Below the pieces are notes generated by a model that saw nothing but the letters and a program-made list of their open reading frames with translations, was not told where the DNA came from and ran no database searches. The position numbers were made by a program, and so were the translations under genes. A stretch of 5,121 nucleotides of DNA from Lysobacterales bacterium. GTDB lineage: Bacteria; Pseudomonadota; Gammaproteobacteria; Xanthomonadales; SZUA-36. The stretch is from positions 1 through 5,121 of the forward strand of contig JAPHTE010000368.1 in assembly GCA_026196445.1 (NCBI GenBank). The letters are read 5' to 3'. Shown here piece by piece: positions 1 through 5,121 of this stretch. Within the stretch, counting starts at the first letter, position 1; each line of letters opens with the position of its first letter.

Positions 1-299
1 CCGGCCTGAAAGCGATCCACAACAAACTGTTCCATGTACTCGCCAGCCAGGATCTTGTCGCAGGCGTTGGCGATTGCCCGTGCTGGACCATCATCCAGCC
101 AACCGGCCTGGTTGTTGGCCATTGCTGCCGCACGTTTGACCCGCACGTGGGCTTTGACAAAATCAGGATCGGGAAGGCGGCCACTGATGGGAAAATTGTT
201 TACGGCGCGCTGCGTCTGTGCGCCATACCAGGCATCGACAGGCACCTGCACTTCGCCCAGGCTATCTGATTCAGTACGGTATTGAGTTTTATCATTCAC
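1..299 (-). CDS. fumC: Class II fumarate hydratase, N-terminal part (runs off the left edge)
   Basis: This is the first 99 codons of a class II fumarase, the iron-independent TCA-cycle enzyme that hydrates fumarate to L-malate in the cytoplasm as a homotetramer. The translation shows the family N-terminus: an acidic ESDSLGEV segment (about residues 10-17), then YGAQTQRAVNNFPISG (25-40), then a helical region with KRAAAMANN. It breaks off at FQA (97-99), just where the conserved GSGTS/NMN substrate-binding region would begin. Full-length relatives have about 460 residues, so roughly four fifths lies outside. GTG at 299 is the start: GGAG at 309-306 lies six bases upstream, and the frame meets a stop at 368-366. 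Aspartase and other superfamily members share the fold, but GAQTQRAVxNFPISG favours fumarase. The catalytic loops cannot be seen here. The gene is transcribed away from the acylphosphatase gene. Confidence 0.88.
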   Translation of the reverse strand, partial: MNDKTQYRTESDSLGEVQVPVDAWYGAQTQRAVNNFPISGRLPDPDFVKAHVRVKRAAAMANNQAGWLDDGPARAIANACDKILAGEYMEQFVVDRFQA

Positions 300-502
300 A
301 TCACGCTCCAGGAAGTTCTCGATCCGGGCACCCTTGGTTGGACAACCATCCGCAAGGCAAGCCTTTCATGTGCGGTACTGCCAGGGTATAAATATAAAAA
401 TGATACCGTCGGGCAGCATTGGCAGCTCTCATTGTAACGGAAGCTTAACCGGCCACAGAGCTTCATGACGCTGCCCACGAAGTACCCGTGAAAGGATTTT
501 TT
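300..502. other. Divergent intergenic region between fumC and acyP
   Basis: This non-coding stretch must hold the promoters for both flanking genes. An AT-rich core (387-400) contains possible -10 hexamers on both strands: TATAAA at 387-392 on plus and TATATT at 396-391 on minus. I find no good -35 partner for either, so I do not call a specific promoter. An imperfect palindrome surrounds the core (listed separately). A 60-codon minus-strand reading frame crosses the region but has no coding character. Confidence 0.5.
378..416. repeat. Imperfect inverted repeat around the AT-rich divergent promoter core
   Basis: Two nested arm pairs are visible. The outer pair is CTGCC (378-382) and GGCAG (412-416). 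The inner pair is GGTAT (385-389) and ATACC (403-407). Short unpaired segments of two and four bases separate inner from outer arms, and the 13-base centre is almost all A and T. The symmetry around a presumed promoter core could mark a regulator-binding site for fumC, acyP or both. No particular regulator motif is recognised, and short arms like these could arise by chance. Confidence 0.35.
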
Positions 503-775
503 ATGGAAAAACAGTGCAAACGCTACCTCGTGTCCGGCAAGGTACAGGGTGTCTGGTACCGGGCCTCTACCCAGGAACAGGCGCGCCGCCTGGGCATAGA
601 CGGATATGCCCGCAATCTCAGTGACGGACGGGTTGAGGTGATGGCCAGCGGTCCTTCCGATGCCTTGGATGAACTGGGAGAATGGCTATGGCAGGGCCCC
701 AAAAACGCGCGGGTCAGTTCAGTGGATTGTGACGAGCGACAATGGAATGGGGAGGAGGGTTTCCGCATCGCTTGA
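503..775 (+). CDS. acyP: Acylphosphatase
   Basis: This is a small cytoplasmic enzyme that hydrolyses the carboxyl-phosphate bond of acyl phosphates such as acetyl or carbamoyl phosphate. The 90-residue product is the usual family length and covers the whole ferredoxin-like alpha/beta domain. The signature GKVQGVWYR (12-20) supplies the phosphate-binding loop and catalytic Arg20. GYARNLSDGRVEV (34-46) supplies the catalytic Asn38. The C-terminal strand ends in FRIA. ATG at 503 is preferred because AAGGA (492-496) lies six bases upstream; an in-frame GTG at 488 would add five residues but overlaps that ribosome-binding site. It stands alone, divergent from fumC and followed by a 217-base gap, so its physiological substrate cannot be inferred from neighbours. 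Nothing is missing or unusual in the motif set. Confidence 0.95.
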   Translation: MEKQCKRYLVSGKVQGVWYRASTQEQARRLGIDGYARNLSDGRVEVMASGPSDALDELGEWLWQGPKNARVSSVDCDERQWNGEEGFRIA

Positions 776-918
776 TGCCCACGTGTTGTGCGTTGCCTTC
801 AAGGGGTCATCGCTACTCCCACTGTCTTTACATTTCGCAGTTCAACTGAGTTTTAGCCGTCCTCTCTGCCTGTTGTCGACTCTGCAGGTGTAATGTTAAC
901 TAGTCATAAAGTAAATAT

Positions 919-969
919 AACTTGACATATTTAGGTGTTCTTCTTATAGTTTAGTCAAGTTTATTTGAC
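919..969. promoter_or_regulatory. Operator-like TTGAC/GTCAA half-sites over the promoter
   Basis: Three copies of one half-site surround the start point: TTGAC at 922-926, GTCAA at 954-958 and TTGAC at 965-969. The last two form an inverted repeat with six bases between, centred near 961 just past the predicted start of transcription; their centres are about one helical turn apart. The first two extend to a perfect 8-base inverted repeat, AACTTGAC (919-926) and GTCAAGTT (954-961). A dimeric repressor bound here would block initiation, and the XRE protein encoded downstream is the obvious candidate. The first copy is also the -35 hexamer, so part of the match may simply be promoter consensus. 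Confidence 0.45.
922..950 (+). promoter_or_regulatory. Sigma70-type promoter of the membrane protein/XRE pair
   Basis: A perfect -35 TTGACA (922-927) and a TATAGT -10 (945-950, five of six consensus bases) are separated by exactly 17 bases in an AT-rich stretch. Transcription would begin near 957, giving a leader of about 36 bases before the ATG at 993, with GGAG at 981-984. This is the strongest promoter-like sequence in the window. A strong core with overlapping symmetric half-sites suggests a promoter normally held down by a repressor. Confidence 0.75.
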
Positions 970-992
970 ATTTTATCAATGGAGCTAGACAT

Positions 993-1415
993 ATGAATGA
1001 CCTGAAGACAGATTCAACCGATTGGGCCACCGCTAACAAGAGGAACACCACCCGTCTCGGCTACTGGACATTTACCTGGGTTGCAACCATGGCAGTAGCT
1101 GCGTTTGGCCCCAAACTCATTTGGAGCTACGCAACAGTACCAACGATTATCGCCGTTTTAGTCAATTTAGGTGTCGGTTTCGGAATGATCGTTGCAAACA
1201 GAAGGTACTTGCGGGGACTGGACGAGCTGCACCAAAAAATCTTTCTTGATGCCGGAGCGCTTACACTGGGTGTCGTGCTGGTGTGTGGTCTCAGCTATGA
1301 ACTGCTCAATGAGGTAAGGCTCATTTCTTTCGAACCCCAATTTTCCCATCTGGCCATCTTGATGTCGGTTACATTCTTGATCGGAATGATCTCCGGGCAC
1401 AGGAGGTACCAATGA
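993..1415 (+). CDS. Four-helix inner-membrane protein paired with an XRE regulator
   Basis: The product is a 140-residue integral membrane protein of unknown function. Four hydrophobic segments are visible at about 22-39, 47-67, 86-105 and 117-134. The basic stretches (KR near 16, NRRYLR at 69-74, HRRY at 136-139) all fall on one side, so both ends and the middle loop should face the cytoplasm. The middle loop carries NRRYLRGLDELHQKIFLDA, which from memory resembles a conserved RYLRxLDExQRKI motif of small uncharacterised membrane proteins encoded next to short XRE regulators; this was not searched. ATG at 993 has GGAG at 981-984 and follows a strong promoter candidate. Its stop overlaps the start of the regulator gene by four bases (ATGA), implying translational coupling. 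There is no signal peptide or catalytic motif. A role in sensing or in controlling the regulator is inference only. Confidence 0.85.
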   Translation: MNDLKTDSTDWATANKRNTTRLGYWTFTWVATMAVAAFGPKLIWSYATVPTIIAVLVNLGVGFGMIVANRRYLRGLDELHQKIFLDAGALTLGVVLVCGLSYELLNEVRLISFEPQFSHLAILMSVTFLIGMISGHRRYQ

Positions 1416-1612
1416 AAAACCGTTTGAAAGTACTTCGTGCCGAACGGGACTGGACCCAGGCACAGTTGGCAGACCGGTTGCAGGTATCACGACAGACGGT
1501 CAATGCTATCGAGAAGGGAAAGTTCGATCCCAGTTTGCCGCTGGCATTCAAAGCCGCCCGTTTGTTCGAAATGTCTATAGAAGATATTTTTCAGGACGAG
1601 GCCGGCTCCTGA
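1412..1612 (+). CDS. Small XRE/Cro-cI-family transcriptional regulator
   Basis: This 66-residue protein consists almost entirely of one Cro/cI-type helix-turn-helix domain. The helix-turn-helix covers TQAQLADRLQVSRQTVNAIE (15-34): Q16 to L23 is the first helix, the turn is around V25, and SRQTVNAIE is the recognition helix. It is followed by the usual GKFDPSLPLAFKAARLF and IEDIF segments of the minimal YozG-like type. There is no ligand-binding or dimerisation domain beyond this core. The start is secure: AGGAGG (1401-1406) lies five bases before the ATG, inside the end of the membrane-protein gene, and the two genes overlap by ATGA. The likely target is the pair's own promoter, where symmetric TTGAC/GTCAA sites occur; this is inferred from proximity. 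As an alternative it could be an antidote-like partner, but the upstream protein shows no toxin features. Confidence 0.93.
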   Translation: MKNRLKVLRAERDWTQAQLADRLQVSRQTVNAIEKGKFDPSLPLAFKAARLFEMSIEDIFQDEAGS

Positions 1613-1817
1613 TCTTGTTCAGCCCCGGGAATTGGCCGTCTCTGCCTTCACCCGAAACAGATTTTTCCGGTTTACAACTGGCATGGCCGCTTGATGCCCT
1701 TAGCCAGGTTGAATTTCACACCAAATGAACGACTGCTCGCCACCTCACATCCGCAATTGGAAGAGCATACATTTCAGCGCCACTGGGGGTAACGGCCAAC
1801 AGCAGGCTTCCATTTTT
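1613..1817. other. Convergent intergenic region without a gene
   Basis: This lies between the 3' ends of the XRE gene and the SnoaL-like gene, so terminators for both would be expected. I find no hairpin followed by a T-run on either strand. The best symmetry is a competing set of short stems near 1676-1710 (CTGGC/GCCAG and GGCAT/ATGCC) without a T-tract. The T-run at 1813-1819 does not follow a stem on the plus strand. No small reading frame with a ribosome-binding site is evident. Confidence 0.4.
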
Positions 1818-2300
1818 TTACTCAGGCGGATTCAGGTGACCAAGCTGGGTCAGGGCATAGACGTTATCCCATTCAACCCAAATTTCTGAGATTACCCCGT
1901 TTTCGAATCGAAGAATGCCGATAAATGGCAACGTGAAATCTTTCCCGGTCGGAGGAAATGGACCCATTTGACCTGATTGCGTGCCAGAGTAAATGGCTCG
2001 CAGGGCCACAAAATCATCGTTTCCGAAAATTATCTCGATCTCCATTACCGAGTTTGGCACGGCCGCAAAGTCGTTGGTGAGGAATGCTTTGAACTCATCG
2101 AGGTTGCTGACTGTAACACCAGCAGTTGCGGCACTGTGCCGTTTAACATTCGGTGCTATCAATGCATCCAAGCCCGCAAGGTTGCGTGCATTAATGGCTT
2201 CCACCATCGCCTTGGCCAAGTGAATGTTTTCTAACTGGCCTGCATGACAATTTATCGCGAATACAATCAAGATGGCCAATAAGCTCATTCGGGATTTCAT
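1818..2300 (-). CDS. Exported SnoaL-like (NTF2-fold) protein
   Basis: This is a 160-residue protein with a signal peptide followed by a SnoaL-like ester-cyclase domain. Residues 1-20 have a basic start (MKSR), a hydrophobic core (SLLAILIVFAI) and CHA before a likely signal peptidase I site at Ala20/Gly21. C18 is not in a good lipobox. The mature part has the cone-shaped NTF2-like pattern: AMVEAINARNLAGLDALIAP (31-50), VALRAIYSGTQSG (98-110), PPTGK (116-120) and an ending like GVISEIWVEWD (135-145) then LTQLG. Relatives include polyketide cyclases and many uncharacterised proteins, so no reaction is assigned; an exported member is unlikely to be a standard polyketide cyclase. ATG at 2300 is chosen because GGAG (2310-2307) lies six bases before it; the GTG at 2312 would include that site. 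It appears monocistronic, with a possible promoter upstream and the oppositely oriented XRE gene downstream. Confidence 0.82.
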   Translation of the reverse strand: MKSRMSLLAILIVFAINCHAGQLENIHLAKAMVEAINARNLAGLDALIAPNVKRHSAATAGVTVSNLDEFKAFLTNDFAAVPNSVMEIEIIFGNDDFVALRAIYSGTQSGQMGPFPPTGKDFTLPFIGILRFENGVISEIWVEWDNVYALTQLGHLNPPE

Positions 2301-2333
2301 ATGCCTCTCCACTATTCATTTGCTCTTAATCAA

Positions 2334-2363
2334 AATATAGCTTGGGGCCTGGTTTTTTGCCAT
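2334..2363 (-). promoter_or_regulatory. Possible promoter of the SnoaL-like gene
   Basis: On the minus strand a TATATT -10 (2339-2334, five of six consensus bases) lies 18 bases after a weak ATGGCA -35 (2363-2358, four of six). Transcription would start near 2327, about 27 bases before the ATG. The position suits the gene, but the -35 is weak and the area is AT-rich, so chance is possible. Confidence 0.35.
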
Positions 2364-2583
2364 TATCGGTGTCTCGGATCGCTGCGGTGAGGCATTCATA
2401 GCCACCGTGGAAGTTACCAGAACTACTCCATTTTACAAGTCCGCTTCTGGCTGGTTGCTGCGACTGATGATTGCAGAAAATGAATTACCTCGGCTGGCCG
2501 GGGAGCGGCCATTCATGCTGCACACACATTGGCACAATCAATCTTTGAAGTGGGCCGGGATTAATTGCAATTTATCGATCCAA

Positions 2584-2624
2584 CAACCGGTGGTGTTGGC
2601 ACAGTACTGTCAACCCACCGATTG
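2584..2624 (-). terminator. Long hairpin directly after the acyltransferase stop codon
   Basis: Read on the minus strand, the element starts at the base after the TGA. Arms CAATCGGTGG (2624-2615) and CCACCGGTTG (2593-2584) pair over ten positions with one G-T wobble. The stem continues after a one-base bulge with GTTG/CAAC, then after a two-base bulge into the self-complementary ACAGTACTGT. That is a stem of about 17 pairs. No T-run follows, so it is not a textbook intrinsic terminator. It may mark the 3' end of the ubiJ-ubiB-acyltransferase message, protecting it from exonucleases or acting with Rho. Confidence 0.5.
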
Positions 2625-3191
2625 TCAGGCGGTCTTGTCACGCACGCGGATCAGGCTTGCCTGTTCAGGGTTCTTGCCTTTGTGGCCGGCGTAAAACGCG
2701 CGGATGTGTTCGAAATCCGCCTCGATGTCGTCCGACGGATAAAACATCTGCTCGATGCCTACGCTTTTGCGGGGGTAATCGAAATAGGCCATCAGGACTG
2801 GCACGCCGGCGGCACGCGCGATGTGGTGAAAGCCGGTCTTCCAGTGGTCGGTCCTGCTGCGGGTGCCCTCGGGCGCCAGGCCGAGCACTAGGCGATCGGT
2901 TTCAGTAAACAGGTCCGTCAGTTGATCGATGTAATTGAGCCCCTCGCCACGGCGGATCGGTATGCCGCCGATGGCGCGGAAAAACCAGCCCACGGGCCAG
3001 CGGAAAATGGTGTGTTTGCCTATCCACCTGGGTTCGAGCCTGATTGCCTTGGCGGCGACGATGCCGAGTATGAAATCCCAGTTACTGGTGTGCGGGGCGG
3101 CAATCACGACACATTTCCTGACCTCCGGGAAACTGTTGTTGACGGTCCAGCCCAGCGATTTCAGTATCCACATTGAGAGCCAGGACAACAT
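2625..3191 (-). CDS. PlsC-like lysophospholipid acyltransferase family protein
   Basis: This 188-residue protein belongs to the glycerolipid acyltransferase family, which transfers an acyl chain from acyl-CoA or acyl-ACP to a hydroxyl, usually on lysophosphatidate. The motifs are in order: catalytic H(x4)D in APHTSNWDF (H34, D39), the GGIPIRR block (75-81), substrate-binding APEGTRSR (106-113, E108 and G109), and GVPVLMA (129-135). HTSNWD differs from the NHxxxxD of classical PlsC, and the protein is shorter than typical PlsC (about 240), so I do not assign plsC; the acceptor is unknown. The hydrophobic N-terminus (4-15) may hold it to the membrane. ATG at 3191 is the first start after an in-frame stop at 3200-3198; the ribosome-binding site is weak. 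It begins 23 bases after ubiB ends, so co-transcription with ubiJ-ubiB is likely. A hairpin follows its stop. Confidence 0.87.
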   Translation of the reverse strand: MLSWLSMWILKSLGWTVNNSFPEVRKCVVIAAPHTSNWDFILGIVAAKAIRLEPRWIGKHTIFRWPVGWFFRAIGGIPIRRGEGLNYIDQLTDLFTETDRLVLGLAPEGTRSRTDHWKTGFHHIARAAGVPVLMAYFDYPRKSVGIEQMFYPSDDIEADFEHIRAFYAGHKGKNPEQASLIRVRDKTA

Positions 3192-3214
3192 GGCGATTCA
3201 ACCGGTTTCCTGCT

Positions 3215-4882
3215 TCAGCCGCGCACGCGCCTGAGGCCCCTGAATATCAACCAGACACCTGCCGCCATCAACAACAGGCCGGCTACGGAATAGCCCCACA
3301 GGAACCAGGGGCCGGTCTCCAGCCCGGTCAGGATGGCGCCGGGGATGCTCAATGAACCGCCGGCCAGTACCTGCAGCATTTTACGGCTGGCGTCCTTTTG
3401 CTCGCTTCTTGCGCGGGCCGCGTCTTCAGAGGACGTGCGGGTAAGCAACTGGCCACTGTTGGCCTTGACCAGGAAATCATGCACCAGGCTCGGCATCTCG
3501 GGCGCCTGTGCCAGCCAGCCGGGCAGTCGTTTACGTAGTTCGCGGGAAACGTTTTCGGGGCTGTGTCTTTGCCTGAGAATGGCTTCCAGCTCCGGTTTGG
3601 CCACACCCCAGATATCCAGCTCGGGGTCGAGTTGACGGGCCAGGCCTTCGACATTCAGCAGGGTCTTCTGCAGCATCAGTAACTGTGGTTGCAGGGTCAG
3701 CTTGAAGCGGTGCGCAACCTGGAACAGGTCAAACAGCACCTTGCCGAACGACACCTCGTTCAACGGCCGGGTGAAATTGGGCTCGCCCACCGAGCGTGTC
3801 GCCGCTTCGAGTTCTTCGAGGCGGGTATCCGCCGGAACCCAGCCCGCGTCGATGTGCAGGGCCGCGACGCGCCGGTAATCCTGGTTGAACAACGCCTTGA
3901 AATTTTCAGCGATGTAGTACAGGTCCTTGCTGGACAGGCTGGCCACGATACCGAAATCCATGGCGATGTAGGTGGGGTCATCGGGGATGGATGCGTCCAC
4001 CAGGATGTTGCCGGGGTGCAAATCGGCGTGGAACAGGTTATCCCGGAACACCTGGGTGTAGAACACCCGCACACCTCGCCGCGCCAGTTTTTTCAGGTTG
4101 ACACCGTGTTTTTTGAGATTGTCGATGTCGCCCACCGGCAGACCGGAGACGCGCTCCATGACCATGACCCGGCGCGTACACCACTGCCAGTAGACTTCCG
4201 GAATGTACAGGTCTTTTGAGCCCTTGAAATTGCGCCGCAGGATCGAAGCATTCGCGGCTTCGCGCTGCATGTCCAACTCGTCGAAAACAAAGGTTTCGAA
4301 TTCACGCACGACCTTGACCGGTTGCACGTTGGCGCCGCTGTGCATGACTTTTTCGGCCAGCGTGGCCAGCGACAGCAACAGGTCGATGTCCTTGCGCAAT
4401 TGTTTGCCGATTCCGGGCCGTACCACCTTGACCACGGCTTCCCGGCCATCGTGCAGCGTGGCCGGGTGGACCTGTGCGATGGAGGCCGAGGCCAGCGGGT
4501 TGGTGTCGAAGGAGGCGAACACTTCGCTGACCGGTTCCCCCAGTGCTTTTTCGATAATGTCGCGCGCCTCGTCACCGGGAAACGGCGGTACCTGGTCCTG
4601 CAAAAGCGCCAGTTCCTCGGAGATATCCGGTGGCAACAGATCCCGGCGGGTGGACAGTATCTGCCCGAACTTGACGTACACGGGTCCCAGGTCCTGCAGG
4701 GCCAGGCGCAGGCGTTCACCACGTGGCAGCCCTGACACATCCTTGCTCTTGGGCATGAACACACGCAGCCAGCGCATCGGGCCCGGCAAGCGCGTGGTGT
4801 CGAACAATTCGTCCAGCCGGTAACGTTTAAGGATGACACCGATGTGCCAGATCCGTACAAACTGGCGCAGGCTGTGTCTCAT
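3215..4882 (-). CDS. ubiB: Ubiquinone biosynthesis protein UbiB (ADCK/COQ8-type atypical kinase)
   Basis: This 555-residue protein matches UbiB (546 in Escherichia coli), the ABC1/ADCK-family protein needed for aerobic ubiquinone synthesis; the family has ATPase activity and is thought to help extract or present lipid intermediates to the Ubi enzymes. Visible signatures are KFGQ (71-74) in the family-specific extension, the Ala-rich loop ASASIAQVH (131-139) replacing the kinase glycine loop, Lys152 in VVKVVRPG, ELDMQREAAN (202-211), HADLHPGN (285-292, with D287 and N292) and DFG (309-311). Two C-terminal hydrophobic helices at about 505-521 and 527-547 would anchor it in the inner membrane, ending in a basic tail. 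The ATG overlaps the ubiJ stop by ATGA and has little Shine-Dalgarno sequence, so it probably depends on translational coupling. All expected motifs are intact. Confidence 0.97.
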   Translation of the reverse strand: MRHSLRQFVRIWHIGVILKRYRLDELFDTTRLPGPMRWLRVFMPKSKDVSGLPRGERLRLALQDLGPVYVKFGQILSTRRDLLPPDISEELALLQDQVPPFPGDEARDIIEKALGEPVSEVFASFDTNPLASASIAQVHPATLHDGREAVVKVVRPGIGKQLRKDIDLLLSLATLAEKVMHSGANVQPVKVVREFETFVFDELDMQREAANASILRRNFKGSKDLYIPEVYWQWCTRRVMVMERVSGLPVGDIDNLKKHGVNLKKLARRGVRVFYTQVFRDNLFHADLHPGNILVDASIPDDPTYIAMDFGIVASLSSKDLYYIAENFKALFNQDYRRVAALHIDAGWVPADTRLEELEAATRSVGEPNFTRPLNEVSFGKVLFDLFQVAHRFKLTLQPQLLMLQKTLLNVEGLARQLDPELDIWGVAKPELEAILRQRHSPENVSRELRKRLPGWLAQAPEMPSLVHDFLVKANSGQLLTRTSSEDAARARSEQKDASRKMLQVLAGGSLSIPGAILTGLETGPWFLWGYSVAGLLLMAAGVWLIFRGLRRVRG

Positions 4883-5121
4883 GTGCGGCGGTCTTTGATG
4901 AATTCCGAGAGGATTTCGCCGGCCGTGCGGGCTGTCTTTTTGGCGTTTTCGAGACCGCGGCGGATGCCGTGTGCGGCCTGGTGACCGGCGACGTCACCCA
5001 ACATTCCGGCCAATGGTGCTTCCCAGTCTGGTTCCAGCTTGCGGAAAATCCGTTCCAGGTCACGCGCCAGGCTGGCGTCGCCGTTGATCTGCACCTTCGA
5101 TTTTGGCAGACCCCAGTCGGC
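4879..5121 (-). CDS. ubiJ: Ubiquinone biosynthesis accessory factor UbiJ, C-terminal part (runs off the right edge)
   Basis: These are the last 80 codons of UbiJ, an SCP2-domain protein that, with UbiK, forms the lipid-binding part of the soluble complex that carries ubiquinone intermediates. The frame is open to the edge. Seen here are the end of the SCP2-like domain (VQINGDASLARDL) and the typical C-terminal region: a DWEAPLAGMLGDVAGHQ segment, then a helical, charged tail of coiled-coil character ending IKDRRT. The family is usually around 200 residues, so more than half lies outside. The call rests on this C-terminal pattern plus the position directly before ubiB, with an ATGA overlap; in many Gammaproteobacteria ubiE precedes it, which cannot be checked here. 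Confidence 0.87.
   Translation of the reverse strand, partial: ADWGLPKSKVQINGDASLARDLERIFRKLEPDWEAPLAGMLGDVAGHQAAHGIRRGLENAKKTARTAGEILSEFIKDRRT

Larger units (their letters stand above)
2301..2624. other. Gap between acyltransferase and SnoaL-like genes
   Basis: About 320 bases separate these two same-strand genes, enough to treat them as separate transcription units. The stretch holds the promoter candidate near 2334-2363, a perfect 10-base palindrome AATTGCAATT (2563-2572), and the long hairpin at its right end. A plus-strand frame starting with GTG at 2407 runs through it and into the end of the acyltransferase gene in antisense. It lacks a ribosome-binding site and resembles nothing I recognise, so no gene is called. 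Confidence 0.4.

Noticed and set aside
296..478. 60-codon minus-strand frame ending just inside the fumC start (ATGTGA)
   Set aside because: It starts with GTG, has no ribosome-binding site, and its composition is like random sequence. The fumC start with GGAG in another frame explains the region better.
488..502. Five-residue longer acylphosphatase starting at GTG 488
   Set aside because: It would include the AAAGGA ribosome-binding site that is well placed for the ATG at 503, and the family usually starts near the ATG position.
993..1612. Toxin-antitoxin interpretation of the membrane protein/XRE pair
   Set aside because: The upstream protein has four helices and basic cytoplasmic loops, unlike short single-helix membrane toxins, and shows no toxin-domain motif. 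The arrangement alone is not enough.
1676..1710. Possible terminator hairpin in the convergent gap
   Set aside because: Stems are only five to seven pairs, compete with each other, and no T-run follows on either strand.
1977..2234. Two plus-strand frames inside the SnoaL-like gene
   Set aside because: Antisense shadows of a gene with a clear domain, signal peptide and ribosome-binding site.
2563..2572. Perfect palindrome AATTGCAATT as an operator
   Set aside because: It is AT-rich and only ten bases long, far from any start codon or promoter, so it is easily explained by chance.
2407..2694. 95-codon plus-strand frame
   Set aside because: GTG start without a ribosome-binding site, no recognisable domain, and its end is antisense to the acyltransferase C-terminus.
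3689..4219. 176-codon plus-strand frame antisense to ubiB
   Set aside because: Long antisense frames are common opposite GC-rich genes; no start signal or known domain is evident.
4093..4860. 255-codon minus-strand frame inside ubiB
   Set aside because: Shifted-frame shadow with Arg/Cys/Ser/Trp-rich low-information sequence; the ubiB frame carries all kinase-like motifs without interruption.

Overview
The window looks like part of a gammaproteobacterial chromosome. The main evidence is a ubiJ-ubiB pair joined by an ATGA stop/start overlap, an arrangement typical of aerobic ubiquinone-making Gammaproteobacteria. A class II fumarase and a small acylphosphatase with ordinary Shine-Dalgarno sites fit this. 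I cannot name a genus. The right third (ubi genes) looks GC-rich. The middle, about 900-2350, looks more AT-rich and carries accessory-type genes. No tRNA, rRNA, CRISPR array, transposase or insertion sequence is visible.

Layout, left to right. 1-299 (minus) is the N-terminal part of a class II fumarase, running off the left edge. 300-502 is a divergent intergenic region with an imperfect palindrome around an AT-rich core. 503-775 (plus) is acylphosphatase. 776-992 is intergenic and ends in a near-consensus sigma70 promoter overlapped by TTGAC/GTCAA half-sites. 993-1415 and 1412-1612 (plus) are a translationally coupled pair: a four-helix membrane protein and a 66-residue XRE-type regulator. 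1613-1817 is a convergent gap without a gene. 1818-2300 (minus) is a predicted exported SnoaL-like (NTF2-fold) protein. 2301-2624 has no gene but holds a promoter candidate and a long hairpin directly after the next gene's stop. 2625-3191 (minus) is a PlsC-like acyltransferase. 3215-4882 (minus) is ubiB. 4879-5121 (minus) is the C-terminal end of ubiJ, running off the right edge.

How the genes relate. UbiJ and UbiB are accessory factors of aerobic ubiquinone synthesis. The acyltransferase follows ubiB by only 23 bases on the same strand and is probably in the same transcript. The membrane protein and its XRE regulator look like a self-contained bicistronic module, probably autoregulated through the repeats at its promoter. 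Fumarase, acylphosphatase and the SnoaL-like gene seem to be independent transcription units. Most of the window is ordinary housekeeping sequence. The part least explained by known function is the membrane-protein/XRE module and its promoter.
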